Assembly (NCBI GenBank): GCA_004295015.1
Contig: SHNE01000001.1
Span: 62,001-126,000, forward strand
DNA from: Bacteroidota bacterium
GTDB taxonomy: Bacteria; Bacteroidota; Bacteroidia; AKYH767-A; 2013-40CM-41-45
Length of the DNA stretch: 64,000 bases
Direction of reading: 5' to 3'
Shown here: piece after piece, positions 63,059-64,000 of the stretch
How positions within the stretch are numbered: position 1 is the stretch's first letter
Layout: every line of letters starts with the position of its first letter
The notes under the pieces: generated by a model
Database searches by the model: none
Told to the model about the DNA's origin: nothing
What the model saw: the letters and a program-made list of their open reading frames with translations, nothing else
Translations under genes and position numbers: made by a program

Positions 63059-64000
63059 CTATTTCGTCAGGCCATTAAAAGGATTAAACGTCCGTCTTCG
63101 TGCTCCGTTGCCGATGGCGCGTTGAACGGAACCTTCGCCGTAACGGGCGCGCATCTTGTCCATGGCCTGGTATAATTTAATCATCTCTTCGCTGTCTTCA
63201 AACAAGTTTATCTGATAGCCTCCACCAACGAGATGACTGAAGCGTACACCGATGAGGCGCACGAGCAGGCGACGGTTGTATAGCTTTTGAAAAATTTCTT
63301 TTACGCGTGCAATGAGTGTGTGATCACAAGCTGTATAAGGAATACGGGCCTGCATGGTATGTGTATCGAAATTGGAATAACGTATTTTTACGGTTACGCA
63401 AGCGGTTACTTTATCTTCACTGCGAAGCTGGTAAGCCAGTTTATCGGTCATGCCTACGAGCAGGGCGTTTAGCTTGTCTACATCGATGGTATCCTGGCTA
63501 AAGGTTTCTTCGGTGGAGATTGACTTACGCTCAGAGTAAGGTTCGACGGGAGAGTTGTCAACGCCATTGGCTTTTCTCCAGATGACGATGCCATTTTCTC
63601 CCAGAACTTTCTCGATCAACTCGACCGGCATTTCCTGCAGGGTAAAAATCTTCTCTACACCCATACTGCGTAAAAGCTGATAGGTCTTATCCCCTACCAT
63701 CGGAATTTTATTGATCGACAGCGGAGCGAGAAAAGTTTTTTCAGCGCCTCCATCGATTTTCATTTGCCCGTTTGGTTTTGCTTCGCCGGTAGCGACTTTC
63801 GAAACTGTTTTATTGGGCGACAAACCAAAAGATATCGGCAAGCCCGTTTCTTTCGTCACACGATGACGTAATTCGGTAGCCCATTTATAGCAACCAAAGA
63901 AGCGATCCATACCGCTGAGGTCGAGGTAAAATTCATCGATGGAAGATTTCTCATAGAGAGGAACACTCTCGCTGATGATCTCGGTAACCATATCGGAATA
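63059..64000 (-). CDS. dinB: DNA polymerase IV (Y-family), 5' end outside the window
   Basis: The frame is open to the window edge: the codons before the ATG at 63991 continue YSD-MVTEIISESVPLYEK, so the real start lies beyond 64000 and that Met is internal. Catalytic SSIDEFYLDLSGMDRFFG gives the Asp-Glu pair of the palm, followed by SFGLSPNKTVSKVATGEAKP, a helix-hairpin-helix IPMVGDKTYQLL and the little-finger domain. The C-terminus RRRTFNPFNG is usual for Bacteroidota DinB. It performs translesion synthesis. Same strand as the short DnaE gene at 48-51 kb. Confidence 0.93.
   Translation of the reverse strand, partial: YSDMVTEIISESVPLYEKSSIDEFYLDLSGMDRFFGCYKWATELRHRVTKETGLPISFGLSPNKTVSKVATGEAKPNGQMKIDGGAEKTFLAPLSINKIPMVGDKTYQLLRSMGVEKIFTLQEMPVELIEKVLGENGIVIWRKANGVDNSPVEPYSERKSISTEETFSQDTIDVDKLNALLVGMTDKLAYQLRSEDKVTACVTVKIRYSNFDTHTMQARIPYTACDHTLIARVKEIFQKLYNRRLLVRLIGVRFSHLVGGGYQINLFEDSEEMIKLYQAMDKMRARYGEGSVQRAIGNGARRRTFNPFNGLTK

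Noticed and set aside
1..64000. tRNA, rRNA, transposase, integrase or toxin-antitoxin genes
   Set aside because: I looked for cloverleaf-type ends, rRNA signatures, DDE or tyrosine recombinase motifs and small toxin pairs and found none that I could support.

Overview
The window looks like a chromosomal segment of a Bacteroidota (Bacteroidetes) bacterium, probably an aerobic, environmental member of the Chitinophagales/Sphingobacteriales side of the phylum. The evidence is: six secreted proteins with C-terminal type IX secretion (T9SS) sorting domains; a complete alternative complex III (ActABCDEF) fused in one operon to cytochrome c oxidase subunits II and I; a DUF4270 lipoprotein, a TonB-dependent receptor and Bacteroidota-style promoters (TAnnTTTG at -7); moderate-to-low GC and almost no Shine-Dalgarno sequences. 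No rRNA, tRNA, CRISPR array, phage or transposase gene was seen.

Layout. 1-3.4 kb (minus): an operon of a sodium:solute symporter, a GNAT acetyltransferase, an M20 amidohydrolase and the first 30 codons of alanine racemase. 3.4-8.4 kb (minus): SRPBCC protein, small unknown protein, secreted M28 peptidase, CPBP membrane protease, exported pirin, a frameshifted SRPBCC gene and a decayed fragment of an amino-acid permease. 8.5-9.5 kb (plus): OmpW-like porin and a short PhnA-like protein. 9.6-20.8 kb (minus): actA-B-C-D-E-F-coxB-coxA, which moves electrons from menaquinol through ACIII to an A-type oxidase. 21-27.3 kb (minus): cyclase-family hydrolase, a 1414-residue T9SS beta-helix protein and a VIT1/CCC1 metal transporter. 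27.3-30.5 kb (plus): cysteine desulfurase and a CHASE/PAS histidine kinase. 30.5-36.8 kb: panC, divergent from a GT5-only glycogen-synthase-like protein, a DUF4270 lipoprotein, glmS, and an exported alpha/beta-hydrolase-like protein that lacks its catalytic residues.

36.9-37.7 kb is a non-coding array of about 55-bp repeats with a higher-order 250-bp duplication. 37.7-44.3 kb holds an Nfu/Mrp Fe-S assembly pair, an alkyltransferase-like protein with trmB, a MurG-like glycosyltransferase, a lipoprotein, gamma-carbonic anhydrase, murI and a PaiB-like flavoprotein. 44.5-51.2 kb has a T9SS-tagged M23 peptidase, ogt, a DUF4143 ATPase and a short DnaE polymerase. Two copies of a small element with CCACGAATGC terminal inverted repeats lie at 42.6 and 46.0 kb.

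51.5-59.2 kb is a secretome cluster: a beta-helix protein whose signal-peptide codons contain a 13-C tract that puts the gene out of frame, two tandem paralogous propeller-like proteins sharing an almost identical 122-bp tract, and an arylsulfotransferase-like protein. 59.4-62.8 kb (minus) is a three-gene set (small Cys/His protein, Met/His-rich lipoprotein, OprC/NosA-like TonB receptor) that I infer to be a copper-acquisition module, which could feed the copper-requiring oxidase encoded in this window. The window ends inside dinB, which lies on the same strand as the DnaE gene but about 11.8 kb upstream of it.

The most noteworthy items are the poly-C switch candidate, the 55-bp repeat array and the putative copper module.
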